A stretch of DNA of 64,000 nucleotides from Trueperella bialowiezensis (lineage in GTDB: Bacteria > Actinomycetota > Actinomycetes > Actinomycetales > Actinomycetaceae), in assembly GCF_900637955.1 (NCBI RefSeq), contig NZ_LR134476.1:930001-994000 (forward strand), written 5' to 3'. The position numbers and the translations under genes were made by a program. Shown here piece by piece: positions 33,567-43,388 of this stretch (the stretch's first letter is position 1; each line of letters opens with the position of its first letter). Below the pieces are notes generated by a model that saw only the letters and a list, made by a program, of their open reading frames with translations, did no database searches and was not told the origin of the DNA.

Positions 33567-35787
33567 TCCAGTGCGCTTCGGGCGTGGCTGGGATGGCGGC
33601 GATCGCCCACAGGCACATTCCGTACAGCCCGCCAATCAGCGGAATAACCAGGCCTGAGTCGTTGATGAGCATTGCGCTGAGCAGGGTGACGACGACGGCG
33701 ATCGCGCCGGCGCGTAGTTCGGGCACGTCGTCGTTGTGGCGGACGATGCTGAGGTCGGCGCGGCGCCAGAGCAACCACAAAAATATGACCGCGCAGATTG
33801 CGGCGAGCCAACCGTACCAGGGCACTTGGGTGATGAGTTGGTCGGCTTTGCGTGCCACGATGGTGAGCGCTTCGCCGTTGAGGAGCGAATCGAAGAAGCG
33901 GCCGAGGTGGGTGCGCGCGGTGGGTGGGCGGAGCCAGTCGGCGAACGAGATCGCGAGTGTGCCTACGGCTGCGGCCGCAACAAGCACGCCGATCCGGGTG
34001 GCGGTCAGGCGCACCCCGATCACGAGAAGCAGGAACACACCGAAGCCGAGCACCAAGGCAGGTGGCCCACCGAAGTCTGCGCCGATGTGTGGGGCGCCGT
34101 CCACGTAGATCGCGATGAACGCGATTGCGAGCACGACGCCGGGCACGGCCACCCGCGCCCTATGCTGTTTCACAATGTTGACGGCAATAACGGCCAATAG
34201 GATCATGCTCACCGCCCACACCGCGAACGGCGCGTTGGACATTCCGTAGAAGCGGCCACCGGATTGAGGTTGGTCGCCGAGCACGGAGATCGAATGGAGG
34301 GGTGCGCCGAGCATGGAGTCGACGCCGAGCGTCACCGCCGTCGTGAGCGCAATAAACCCGGGGGCGAGGATTCGCCGCCGGCCTGCGATCTCGTCGACGC
34401 GGTTGTTTCCGGCAGCTATTTTCAGCGAGGCAAAGGCGATCACGAGCGCGATTGCCGTGACTAGGCCAGTGTATGTGAGCGCAGAAAAACGCCCGGCACG
34501 CCACCACGGCAACAGGTTGACGAGGAACGACGCCGCAGGCAGCGAACTCGAGACCAAGAGTGCGAAGGCGTGGTGCGGGCCAAAGCGGTGCCCGCGGATC
34601 ATGATCGCAACGCCGGCGAGGATCACCAGGGCGCCAACAACGTAGAGCACGTAAAACAGGCCGACCATCGCGCGGGTCATGATGGCGCGCTCGTTCGTGT
34701 CGGCGAGCGTGGTCGGCCCGGCGTAACCGGCGTCAAGAGCAGACACCGGAGCGCCTGCTCCCCCGCGCGGAGCGTCCACCCCGAGTGCGGCGAACACGGC
34801 GTGCGGCACGTCAACGTTTTGGATGATGCCCGCCTGCCGGGTCGAAGCCGACGTCGCCAACCAGTTCCCGCCCTGGGCATCACCCGCATTGCCCTCGACG
34901 TCGCCGCTTCCGGGAGCGTCGCCCGCGCCGTCGTCGCCCGCCACGAATTGCAAGTAGAGCTGCAGGCGCGCGGTTTGCCTGTCGGCGTCGGCAAGCGACG
35001 TGATGATCAACGTGGTGCCCGGTTCGATCTCGTGCATGAGCGCGCCGATCTCAGCGTCGATTCGGGCGGCCAGAGCACGCGTTTGCGTGGACACGGGCCC
35101 GGGTGGAATGAACGTCATCTCGAGCTGGCTCGCCGGAGCCGAGTCGCGATGTGCGGAGCCAAGATCGACGACGACGAGGTCGGCGTCCTTGACCTGCCGG
35201 TAGGCGCGAGCCGCTCCTTCGCTCACCGGTCCGTTCATCGGCGGATGCACAACTGGGCCCGCTGGAATACCCGCACTGTCTGCGATCGCGAGCGCCCCGC
35301 CCGGCCCCACCGCAGCAACAGTCTTGCCCTGCCCTGTCACCGTCTCGGCAAGCTGGCCGAACTGTGGGGTGAACCGGTTCGCGGAGTTGGCTACCCGCAC
35401 GTCGTCCCAGATGGCGAGCCGTTCGGTGGCAGGTTGGGGAAGCATGCCCTGCCCGTACTGTGCGCACGGTTCGGCGTCGCCGTCGATCCCGGCCGTGCGG
35501 ACGCCCGTGTTGAGAGTGATCCAGCCGGCTGCCGGGCACGTCGTCATCCCGAAAGTGCGTACGGACACGTTTGCTAAAACCGCGCCGGTGGAAAGCTGCT
35601 GCAGATGCGGGGTGCGTTCGTCTACGGCCTCCCACGGCACACCCGCCATGCCGAGTACCACCACTTTGCCGTTGTCGGCCGGGATCGGCTGCGGATCGTA
35701 GTCGCGCAACATTGGCAGCACCAGCGTAGCGACGAGCGCCACGACGACGCCGACCACCACAGCTCGCCACGCCCTGATACTGCTCAT
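33550..35787 (-). CDS. Alkaline-phosphatase-like polytopic membrane protein
   Basis: 745 residues from ATG 35787. An N-terminal anchor is followed by an extracytoplasmic region (about 35-375) with features of the alkaline-phosphatase/arylsulfatase superfamily: KVVVLGMAGVPWEAVDE, TPHLQQLSTGAVLANVSVRT, TLIITSLADAD, NVDVPHAVFAALGV. Then come about ten membrane helices (about 380-740) with GDQPQSGGRFYGMSNAPFAVW and GADFGG. The same two-part architecture occurs in uncharacterised actinobacterial envelope proteins. Metal ligands are incomplete by eye, so activity is uncertain. Confidence 0.75.
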   Translation of the reverse strand: MSSIRAWRAVVVGVVVALVATLVLPMLRDYDPQPIPADNGKVVVLGMAGVPWEAVDERTPHLQQLSTGAVLANVSVRTFGMTTCPAAGWITLNTGVRTAGIDGDAEPCAQYGQGMLPQPATERLAIWDDVRVANSANRFTPQFGQLAETVTGQGKTVAAVGPGGALAIADSAGIPAGPVVHPPMNGPVSEGAARAYRQVKDADLVVVDLGSAHRDSAPASQLEMTFIPPGPVSTQTRALAARIDAEIGALMHEIEPGTTLIITSLADADRQTARLQLYLQFVAGDDGAGDAPGSGDVEGNAGDAQGGNWLATSASTRQAGIIQNVDVPHAVFAALGVDAPRGGAGAPVSALDAGYAGPTTLADTNERAIMTRAMVGLFYVLYVVGALVILAGVAIMIRGHRFGPHHAFALLVSSSLPAASFLVNLLPWWRAGRFSALTYTGLVTAIALVIAFASLKIAAGNNRVDEIAGRRRILAPGFIALTTAVTLGVDSMLGAPLHSISVLGDQPQSGGRFYGMSNAPFAVWAVSMILLAVIAVNIVKQHRARVAVPGVVLAIAFIAIYVDGAPHIGADFGGPPALVLGFGVFLLLVIGVRLTATRIGVLVAAAAVGTLAISFADWLRPPTARTHLGRFFDSLLNGEALTIVARKADQLITQVPWYGWLAAICAVIFLWLLWRRADLSIVRHNDDVPELRAGAIAVVVTLLSAMLINDSGLVIPLIGGLYGMCLWAIAAIPATPEAHWTNRKN

Positions 35788-35874
35788 AGGCACAGCCTAA
35801 TGTTTGCACGGCGCGCAGTGCCAAAAGGCGAGGCACCCCGGCACCAGGTGGCGCGGCGTCTATACAATGAGCTC

Positions 35875-36810
35875 ATGAGTCAACTTCGTTTCGCATTTCT
35901 TGGCCCGCGTGGCACGTTTACCCAGCAGGCGTTGAATCAGATTGCCACCGAGGAGGAGGCGATTCATATTCCTGCGCTGGATGCTCCGCGGGCGATCAAG
36001 ATGGTGCGTAACGGGGATGCCGACTACGCCGTCGTTCCTATCGAAAATTCGGTCGAGGGCGGCATTAACGCCACGTTGGACACGCTGGCCGCCGATTCCG
36101 ATCTGCTGATTTACGCGGAAGTCCTCGTGCCGGTGGCGTTTACGTTGGCGGTGCGCCCAGGCACCACACTGGCTGATATCACCCATATTTCCACGCATCA
36201 CGCGGCGTGGACGCAGTGCCGCAACTGGCTGGGTGAGCACTTGCCGGAGGTTGTTCATTTGCCGGCGGCGTCGACGGCGGCAGGCGCGGCAGGCCTTGCC
36301 GAAGAAGGCGACCCGGGCTATCAGGCCACGCTGGTCTCGGCGCTCGCATGCGAACAGTACGAGCTGGAAGCCCTCGAAAGCGGGGTTGCGGATAATCCGG
36401 ATGCCGTCACGCGTTTCGTGCTCATCGGCAAAGTAGGCAAACTACCGGAGCGCACTGGTTCCGATAAGACGACGCTCATGGTTCAACTCGCCACCGACGA
36501 AGCCGGCGCCCTACTCAACATGCTCGAACAGTTCTCGGCCCGCGGCGTCAACCTCTCGCGGATCGAGTCGCGGCCCGTGGGCGATTCGCTCGGGCGTTAC
36601 GCGTTTTCCATCGACGCCGAAGGCCACCTTTTCGACGAACGCATCCAGGCCGTTCTCCTCGGCTTGCACCGGGTGTGCCCGCGGGTCACGTTCTTGGGCT
36701 CGTATCCGAGTGCGAACCAGCACCGGATTCGCTTGCGCCCTGGCACTACCGACGACGACTTCATTTCCGCCCGCGCCTGGGTAGACGGGCTCATCGAACG
36801 CTCGATCTAG
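35875..36810 (+). CDS. pheA: Prephenate dehydratase
   Basis: 311 residues from ATG 35875. Makes phenylpyruvate for phenylalanine synthesis. The PDT domain has FLGPRGTFTQQAL, VVPIENSVEGGIN and VTRFVLIG (catalytic TRF) near 183-190. The C-terminal ACT domain starts TTLMVQLATDEAGALLNML and has NLSRIESRP, the phenylalanine-sensing loop. A single promoter region separates it from the divergent membrane protein. It ends 6 bases before the convergent kinase gene. Confidence 0.96.
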   Translation: MSQLRFAFLGPRGTFTQQALNQIATEEEAIHIPALDAPRAIKMVRNGDADYAVVPIENSVEGGINATLDTLAADSDLLIYAEVLVPVAFTLAVRPGTTLADITHISTHHAAWTQCRNWLGEHLPEVVHLPAASTAAGAAGLAEEGDPGYQATLVSALACEQYELEALESGVADNPDAVTRFVLIGKVGKLPERTGSDKTTLMVQLATDEAGALLNMLEQFSARGVNLSRIESRPVGDSLGRYAFSIDAEGHLFDERIQAVLLGLHRVCPRVTFLGSYPSANQHRIRLRPGTTDDDFISARAWVDGLIERSI

Positions 36811-36816
36811 CCGCGG

Positions 36817-38058
36817 TTATCCCACGCGTACGAGTAGCGCGGCCTCCTCGATGCTCGTCGAGATTTCGCGGGCGAAACCAAGCACGTCGCCGTCCACTTG
36901 GACGGGCTGGATGGTCTGCGCTTCGATCTGCGCGCCGTTGATGCGATGCACGTCAATCTCGCCCGACTGTTCCACGCCCGGCAGCGTGATCGGTTTGAGG
37001 CCAACCCCGTTCAAGCCGACTTGGCGCACCAGATCTGCCCAGCCGATGAGCCCGCGGCGCGTGTCGAGGACGGCGAGGTCGAGCCAGCCGTCGTCGGGTT
37101 GTGCGTGCGGGTCGAGTACGAAGCCGCCGAGCAGCTGCCCACAGTTGAGGGTCATGACCGAACGGGCTTCCACGTCAACGTGGTGAGATTCGCCCGTGCG
37201 GATACGCGCGTTCATCTTCGGAGCGAGCAGGTACGGGATTGCCGCTTTCACGTAGGCAAGCCAGCCAATCTTGGATTTGAGTTCGGACTCCTCGTCGGCT
37301 GCGGCCATGATCGCCGCGTCGAAACCGATGCCGGCGTTGACGAGGAAAGCATGCTTACCCGGTTTTGCGAGCGTGATCTCCCCGCCCGGAATCCGTGCGT
37401 CGTCGGGAAGCTCATCAGCTGCCGGCTCGCCTTGTTCGGGGATCGTCAGCCAGCCGACGTCGATCGACGCCGCCTTACCGGTGAGCGCGATGATCGCCAT
37501 GCGCCGCGTGCTCGACAGCGGAAGATCAAGATTGCGAGCCAGAATGTTGCCAGTTCCCACGGGCAGTAGTCCGAGCGGCGTGTTCGTGCCGGTCAGCACC
37601 TCGCCCACGTTGCGCACCGTGCCATCCCCGCCCGCGGCGATCACGACGGACGCGCCCATGTCGAGTGCCTTGCGAGTCTGACCGAAACCGGGATCGTCGG
37701 CCGTGGTTTCCAGCCAGATCGGATCGGGCAGATCGGCATCCCGGGCCGCCCGGGCCAACACGGACTTGAGGTGGTCGAAGTCTGCGTTCTTCGTCGGGTT
37801 GTAAATGACGACGGCGGGGCCCGATTCTGGAGCCGGTTGCACTCCGGCGCGCAGCTCGTGGCTGGCGATCTCCTCTTGCTGAGCCGCAATCTCCTCTTTC
37901 TGGGAGGCAATCATTTCGCGAAGCTCGGCGATGTGCGCCCGGTTTTCTTCGACAGTCCGCTTATTGGCATCGACGCGACTGTTCACCCGCAAGGCAACCA
38001 CCGCGGCAACGACCGCGACGAGAACGCCAACAATACTAAGAATCAGGCTCGCATCCAT
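36817..38058 (-). CDS. Diacylglycerol kinase-like protein with anchor and coiled coil
   Basis: 413 residues. Membrane helix at 6-24, then a charged coiled coil (about 28-70, SQKEEIAAQQEEIASHE), then a DAGK catalytic domain: VIYNPTKNADFDHLK, GGDGT at 143-147, GLLPVGTGNILARNLDLP, and a C-terminal beta domain with INGAQIEAQTIQPVQVDGD. A lipid kinase is the family expectation. The N-terminal anchor-plus-coil is an uncommon addition that could hold the enzyme at the membrane. Confidence 0.88.
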   Translation of the reverse strand: MDASLILSIVGVLVAVVAAVVALRVNSRVDANKRTVEENRAHIAELREMIASQKEEIAAQQEEIASHELRAGVQPAPESGPAVVIYNPTKNADFDHLKSVLARAARDADLPDPIWLETTADDPGFGQTRKALDMGASVVIAAGGDGTVRNVGEVLTGTNTPLGLLPVGTGNILARNLDLPLSSTRRMAIIALTGKAASIDVGWLTIPEQGEPAADELPDDARIPGGEITLAKPGKHAFLVNAGIGFDAAIMAAADEESELKSKIGWLAYVKAAIPYLLAPKMNARIRTGESHHVDVEARSVMTLNCGQLLGGFVLDPHAQPDDGWLDLAVLDTRRGLIGWADLVRQVGLNGVGLKPITLPGVEQSGEIDVHRINGAQIEAQTIQPVQVDGDVLGFAREISTSIEEAALLVRVG

Positions 38059-38118
38059 GGGTCAATGGTAGCGCCTGCGCAATTGCCCCTGCACCCTGTT
38101 CCGACCTATCCTTGAACT

Positions 38119-39402
38119 ATGATCGATATCCGCACAATCCGCGAAAATCCCGATGTTGTTAAGGCTTCCCAACGTGCCCGTGGCACGAGCGAGGAGCTGG
38201 TTGACGCCGTCGTCGAACTTGATGAAGCCCGCCGCAGCGCGTTGCAGGCCTTCGAAGATCGGCGTGCCGAGCAAAAGGAACTCTCGCGGTCGATCGGCAA
38301 GGCCACGCCCGAGGAACGCCCGGCTATTTTGGAGCGTGCCAAGGCGATGTCGGACGAGGTCAAAGCCCTGGAGGGCGCGGCCAACGAGGCGCAGCAGGCC
38401 TTCACCGAGGCCATGTACAAGATCCCGAACTTGATTGTCGACGGCGTGCCGGCCGGCGGCGAAGAGGACTTTACCGTGCTCAAGCACGTGGGCGAGGTGC
38501 GCGATTTTGACTTCCCGGTCAAGGATCATTTGGATATCGCCGAAGGGCTTGACGCGATCGACATGGATCGCGGCGCCAAGGTGTCTGGCGCGCGTTTCTA
38601 CTACATGAAGGGGATCGGCGCCCGGCTCGAACTGGCCCTGCTCAACATGGCGATGGATCAGGCGCAAGAAACCGGGTTCACGCCGATGATGACCCCCACG
38701 CTCGTTAAACCGGAAGTCATGGGCGGAACCGGCTTCCTTGGCGAGCACTCCGATGAGATCTACTATCTGCCCGCCGACGAGCTTTACCTGACAGGAACGT
38801 CCGAAGTCGCACTTGCCGGCTATCATGCCGATGAGATTATCGACCTGTCGGATGGTCCGAAGCGCTATGCCGGGTGGTCCACGTGTTACCGGCGCGAGGC
38901 CGGCTCGCATGGGCGTGACACCCGCGGCATCATCCGGGTGCACCAGTTCAACAAGATCGAAATGTTTTCCTTCACCACCGCAGCCGAGGCGGAGGCCGAA
39001 CATGCCCGCTTCCTCGAGTGGGAAGAGCAAATGCTCGCAAAAGTAGAGCTGCCCTACCGGGTGATCGACACCGCGGCCGGCGATCTTGGCACGTCTGCCG
39101 CCCGCAAGTTCGACTGCGAGGCTTGGCTGCCCAGCCAGAACCGGTTCATGGAGGTCACATCGACGTCGAACTGCACCACCTTCCAGGCGCGCCGGCTGAA
39201 GATTCGCGAGCGCGGGGAGAATGGCACGAACGTCGTCGCCACGATCAACGGGACGCTGGCCACCACGCGTTGGCTGGTGGCGATCTTGGAAAATCACCAG
39301 CAGGCCGATGGTTCGCTCTACGTGCCTGAAGCGATGCGTCCGTATCTGGGCGGGCGTGAGGTTATTGAGCCGATTCGGGGGAAGGGTGAGCAACGTGAGT
39401 GA
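38119..39402 (+). CDS. serS: Seryl-tRNA synthetase
   Basis: 427 residues. N-terminal tRNA-binding coiled coil (about 25-105), then the class II core: motif 1 near [20 protein letters not shown], the TxE loop [12 protein letters not shown], motif 2 [15 protein letters not shown], and motif 3 [17 protein letters not shown]. Complete. The HAD-phosphatase start overlaps its last 8 bases. This window also holds three tRNA-Ser genes. Confidence 0.98.
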   Translation: MIDIRTIRENPDVVKASQRARGTSEELVDAVVELDEARRSALQAFEDRRAEQKELSRSIGKATPEERPAILERAKAMSDEVKALEGAANEAQQAFTEAMYKIPNLIVDGVPAGGEEDFTVLKHVGEVRDFDFPVKDHLDIAEGLDAIDMDRGAKVSGARFYYMKGIGARLELALLNMAMDQAQETGFTPMMTPTLVKPEVMGGTGFLGEHSDEIYYLPADELYLTGTSEVALAGYHADEIIDLSDGPKRYAGWSTCYRREAGSHGRDTRGIIRVHQFNKIEMFSFTTAAEAEAEHARFLEWEEQMLAKVELPYRVIDTAAGDLGTSAARKFDCEAWLPSQNRFMEVTSTSNCTTFQARRLKIRERGENGTNVVATINGTLATTRWLVAILENHQQADGSLYVPEAMRPYLGGREVIEPIRGKGEQRE

Positions 39403-40333
39403 CGAAACACCGAAGAACACCTATCCGTCGCCGGAATACACGGGCGATCCAGCTGACCTGCCCAAGCGGGACTACCTGGAGCGGCTCGAAGATTATTCCG
39501 CCGGTTCGGACCTGTTGATTGGGCTCGACGTCGACGGCACGATCTTGCGCCACGACACCTCGCTGTCCGACCGGGTACGTGAGGCCATCCTCGCCCACGT
39601 GGCAGCCGGCACCCACATTGTGATTGCCACGGGCCGTGGCGTGCAGGGCACGCAGATCGCACTCGACGCGATCGGGCTGACCGAGGGGATCGCCGTCGTC
39701 TCCAACGGCGCGATGATCATTACGATCGGCAACGGTGACAACGGTGTTGCGGCCACAGACTTTGCACGCGGAGTAGCCGCCGATAGCGTGCCCGTTCAGC
39801 TGCTGCGGGCACACACGTTCAGCCCTCACCGCGAAATCAAACTGATCGCCAACGGGCTTCCGGAGGCTGTGATCGCCGTCGAATCACTGACCGGGCCTAC
39901 ACGGATTTCCGGGCCATTCCCCGAAGGCGAGTTGATGGACGACGCCGTGCTCGTGCCTGTCGATGAGCTCGTCGTCCCCGACACCACCCGCGTCACCATC
40001 CGCGCCCCGCACATGAGCGCGGTCGAGATGCTCGAAGCGATCAACAAGTTGGGTTTGCAGGGTGTGGAATACGCCGTCGGCTGGTCGGCGTGGATGGACC
40101 TGGCACCCCAGGGCATCAACAAGGCCGTTGGCCTGCAAGAAGTTGCCGACCTTCTTGGTACGACACGTTCGATCACCGTGGGCGATTCGGGCAACGACTG
40201 TGAAATGCTCGCCTGGGCCGACCTCGGCATTGCCATGGGCAACGCGAAAGATTACGTGGCGTCGTTCGCAGATACGATGGCGCCCGACGTCGACGACGAC
40301 GGTCTAGCCCACGTACTCGAGGCTCTGCTGTAA
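39395..40333 (+). CDS. Cof-type HAD phosphatase
   Basis: 312 residues from GTG 39395 inside serS; GAAGGG upstream supports it. HAD motif I DVDGT with D45 and D47, motif II ATGRG, motif III lysine in INKAVGLQ, motif [24 protein letters not shown], and a C2 cap between 95 and 220. A small-molecule phosphatase by family. A serS-HAD pair is common in actinobacteria. Substrate unknown. Confidence 0.92.
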   Translation: MSDETPKNTYPSPEYTGDPADLPKRDYLERLEDYSAGSDLLIGLDVDGTILRHDTSLSDRVREAILAHVAAGTHIVIATGRGVQGTQIALDAIGLTEGIAVVSNGAMIITIGNGDNGVAATDFARGVAADSVPVQLLRAHTFSPHREIKLIANGLPEAVIAVESLTGPTRISGPFPEGELMDDAVLVPVDELVVPDTTRVTIRAPHMSAVEMLEAINKLGLQGVEYAVGWSAWMDLAPQGINKAVGLQEVADLLGTTRSITVGDSGNDCEMLAWADLGIAMGNAKDYVASFADTMAPDVDDDGLAHVLEALL

Positions 40334-40536
40334 CGCAACGCTTTAATGTCTCGCCTCGTTTGTTAGAGGCGGATGGGATAGCCGTGCCCGGAAACCGCCG
40401 ATCCCACTCGCGTATAGCCGCGCGCCCGGCGTCGTGACCTGCCATTTTAAAAATACAATGAACCAAATAGCCGTTAAACCTTGAACTATTCAAAAGACGG
40501 CACTATGATCGGCGTTACACTAACGAGGAGGACGCA

Positions 40537-41886
40537 ATGAAGCGGATTGCTGCAATATTCGCGGTACTGCTGGCGAGTACGTCACTCGCGGCATGTAGCT
40601 CGAATGACTCTGACAACACTGGCTCCGATAGCCAGACAACCACGACCAGCACCAGTGACGCAGGCTCGACCCTGTCCGGCGACTACCCGGACTTGACGGG
40701 CGAGACCCTCACGGTCGCATCCGACTGGTCTGGTGCCGAACAGGCAAATTTTGAAAAGGTACTCGACGCCTTTTCGCAGGCGACGGGTGCCAAGGTGGTC
40801 TACACGTCGCTTGGCAATAACGTGGCCACGGCACTTGGCACGCAGATTGAAGGCGGATCGCCACCAAACATCGCACTTATCCCGCAGCCAGGTTTGATGA
40901 ACCAGCTGGTCGACGACGGCGCCATCGTGCCCCTGTCCGACGACGTGCTGGCCGAAGTTAAAGAAAACTATGCCGAGACCTGGGTTGACCTCGGGTCGAA
41001 GGACGACAAGGCATACGGCGTGTGGTTCAAGGCCGCCAACAAGTCGACAATGTGGTACAACACTGCGCTCTACGACGCGGCAGGCGTAGAGCCACCCCAA
41101 ACCTGGGACGAGTACGTGACCGCACTGCAAACACTCGCTGATTCCGGCACCTACGGAGTTTCCATCGGTGCTGATGTGGGCTGGCCGCTCACCGACTGGT
41201 TCGAAAACGTCTACCTGCGTACCGCAGGCCCAGAAAAGTACGACCAGCTGACCAACCACGAAATCCCGTGGACCGACCCGTCGGTCGAAGAGGCCCTCAC
41301 GGTGCTTGCTGAAGTATGGGGCAACCAGGCCGTGGTCCAGCCCGGCGGCGCACAGCGCACCTTCCCCGACTCGGTCACCGCCGTGTTCGGCGACAACCCC
41401 GAAGCCGCAACCGTGTACGAAGGCGACTTCGTAGCCGGCAATATTGCGGACCAGACCTCGTCCGTCGTCGGCAAGGACGCCAAGTTCTACCCGTTCCCGT
41501 CCATCAACGGTTCGGCCCCGGCAGTCATGGGCGCAGGCAACGTTGCTGTTGCCTTCGACGACTCCGAAGCAACCCAGGCACTCATGAAGTACCTGGCCTC
41601 CCCGGATTCGGCGAACATTTGGATCCCGCTCGGCGGCTTCACATCCCCGAACCAGAAGGCAGACATGTCGCTCTACCCAGATGAGACAGCTCTGCAGATC
41701 GCACAGGAGCTCGTGAACGCTGAAACGTTCCGCTTCGACATGTCAGACCTCGTGCCGTCCGAGTTCGGCGGCACGGAAGGCCAGGGCATGTGGCAGGAGT
41801 TCATCAACTTCTACGAGAACCCCAGCGACATCAAGGGCGCTATGGACGCTCTTGAGAAGGCGGCACAAGCTGCTTACGCCAAGTAA
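40537..41886 (+). CDS. Carbohydrate-binding lipoprotein of an ABC importer
   Basis: 449 residues. Lipoprotein signal with C20 (ASTSLAAC), a Ser/Thr/Asp linker (21-48), then a family 1-type solute-binding protein: LTVASDWSGAEQANFEKVLDAF, GGSPPNIALIPQPGLMNQLV, WFKAANKSTMWYNTALYDAAGVEPPQTWDEY. The W-Y-N and P-Q-T-W-D-E signature is that of alpha-glucoside/oligosaccharide binders. GAGGAGG precedes ATG. Two permease genes follow; no ATPase gene does, so a shared MsmK-type ATPase elsewhere is likely. Confidence 0.92.
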   Translation: MKRIAAIFAVLLASTSLAACSSNDSDNTGSDSQTTTTSTSDAGSTLSGDYPDLTGETLTVASDWSGAEQANFEKVLDAFSQATGAKVVYTSLGNNVATALGTQIEGGSPPNIALIPQPGLMNQLVDDGAIVPLSDDVLAEVKENYAETWVDLGSKDDKAYGVWFKAANKSTMWYNTALYDAAGVEPPQTWDEYVTALQTLADSGTYGVSIGADVGWPLTDWFENVYLRTAGPEKYDQLTNHEIPWTDPSVEEALTVLAEVWGNQAVVQPGGAQRTFPDSVTAVFGDNPEAATVYEGDFVAGNIADQTSSVVGKDAKFYPFPSINGSAPAVMGAGNVAVAFDDSEATQALMKYLASPDSANIWIPLGGFTSPNQKADMSLYPDETALQIAQELVNAETFRFDMSDLVPSEFGGTEGQGMWQEFINFYENPSDIKGAMDALEKAAQAAYAK

Positions 41887-41994
41887 GAGGTGATTGGATG
41901 TGGGCGGGGCGTATGCCCCGCCCACATTCGCATGCACTGTGCGGTTCATGCACTAATCAGGCCCAGCGCCTAACTCACGATATGAGGGACACGT

Positions 41995-43386
41995 ATGAGC
42001 ACCACCGTTAACCACGACAGCGCGGCCTTGCCCGCCGACCACGACAGCGCGCCTGGCCAGACCGGCAAACCCGGCACGGCCGGAAAGTCCGGCGAGCCTG
42101 GCAAGTCTGGCAAGAAGATCAACCCTGCCCTGTGGTGGTTCCTTGGCCCTGCCGCCGTAATTTTGATCGTCATGATCATCTACCCGGCCGGCTACTCCGT
42201 GGTGCGCTCCCTGTTCGACGACGCCGGCAACTTCGTCGGATTCGACAACTACGTGCGCATGTTCTCGCTGTCGTCCACCAAACAGTCACTGCAAAACAAC
42301 CTGATTTGGGTGCTCGCCGCTCCGCTCATCACCACGGTGCTCGGCCTGATCTTGGCCGTGCTCATGGACAAGATCAAATGGAAGACGGCATTCCGGCTCA
42401 TCATCTTCATGCCGATGGCGATCTCGATGCTCGCAGCCGGCATCATCTTCCGCTCCATCTTCCAACAAAACCCGAACATCGGCTTCGCGAACGCGGCCAT
42501 CGTGGCAGTCCAACAATTCGTTGGCGACTCCACCCAATACCCAGGAGCACGGCCCCGCGATGAGGCCGCACTCGCGCAGGCAGAGGACGGCTCCATGGTG
42601 ACCACCGGCGTCGTTAGCCCCGGCGACGTCGTCGACCTCCCCCTCGTCGGCATCCGGCAAGACGCCCTACCTTCTGAAGACGAGCAAACCCAAGCCCTCA
42701 GTGCCGACGCTGCCAGCGGGCAAATCGCCGGCACAGTCTGGCTCGACTTCAGCCGCGGCGGAGGCGGACAGCCCGGCGTCATCGACGACGGCGAAGCCGG
42801 ACTCAACCACCTCGAAGTCGAGCTACTAGACGAAGCGGGCGACGTCGTCGCTGCCACCCACACCGACGATGCCGGACGATTCGTCTTCGACGACCTCAGC
42901 GACCAGCCCTACCAGCTCAAACTCACCGCCGCGAACTTCGCCGAAGCACCCGCCGGAATCGACTGGCTCGGCCCCTCGCTCATCACCCCGGTCATGATCG
43001 TGGCCTTCATCTGGATCTGGGCAGGCTTCGCGATGGTTATGATCGGCGCCGGCCTATCCGCCGTCGACCGCTCCCTCATGGAAGCCGCACGAGTCGACGG
43101 CGCGAACGAATGGCAGGTCTTCCGATACGTGACCGTCCCACAACTCTTGCCCACCGTCACCGTCGTGCTCGTCACACTCACCATTAACGTGCTCAAAATC
43201 TTCGACCTCGTCTACGTCATACCACCCGGACAATCGAAAGAAGCCGGCACCGTCGTCGCCGTCGAAATGTGGAAGAACTTCGGCAACATCAACTACGGAA
43301 TCGGATCCGCACTCGCAATCCTCCTGGTCATCATGGTCCTCCCATTCATGGCCTGGCAGATCCGCAACTTCAGGAAGGGAGAGTAA
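41995..43386 (+). CDS. Sugar ABC permease with inserted beta-sandwich-like domain
   Basis: 463 residues where about 300 are usual. A Gly/Pro/Lys-rich cytoplasmic N-tail (GQTGKPGTAGKSGEPGKSGKK) precedes the first helix. Helices at about 47-70, 102-124 and 133-155 are followed by an insertion (178-320) and then the remaining helices with the EAA loop LMEAARVDGANEWQVFRYV. Within the insertion, 244-315 (IAGTVWLDFSRG, LNHLEVELLDEAGDVVAATHT, GRFVFDDL, YQLKLTA) looks like an SdrD/Cna-B-like fold. The domain should face outside. It pairs with the next permease. Confidence 0.9.
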   Translation: MSTTVNHDSAALPADHDSAPGQTGKPGTAGKSGEPGKSGKKINPALWWFLGPAAVILIVMIIYPAGYSVVRSLFDDAGNFVGFDNYVRMFSLSSTKQSLQNNLIWVLAAPLITTVLGLILAVLMDKIKWKTAFRLIIFMPMAISMLAAGIIFRSIFQQNPNIGFANAAIVAVQQFVGDSTQYPGARPRDEAALAQAEDGSMVTTGVVSPGDVVDLPLVGIRQDALPSEDEQTQALSADAASGQIAGTVWLDFSRGGGGQPGVIDDGEAGLNHLEVELLDEAGDVVAATHTDDAGRFVFDDLSDQPYQLKLTAANFAEAPAGIDWLGPSLITPVMIVAFIWIWAGFAMVMIGAGLSAVDRSLMEAARVDGANEWQVFRYVTVPQLLPTVTVVLVTLTINVLKIFDLVYVIPPGQSKEAGTVVAVEMWKNFGNINYGIGSALAILLVIMVLPFMAWQIRNFRKGE

Positions 43387-43388
43387 CG

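Noticed and set aside
34570-35577. 335-codon open frame opposite the large membrane protein
   Set aside because: Arg/Gly/His-rich antisense frame; the minus-strand protein has clear membrane segments.
38062-39420. 452-codon open frame opposite serS
   Set aside because: Fully antisense to an intact essential gene, with no recognisable protein features.
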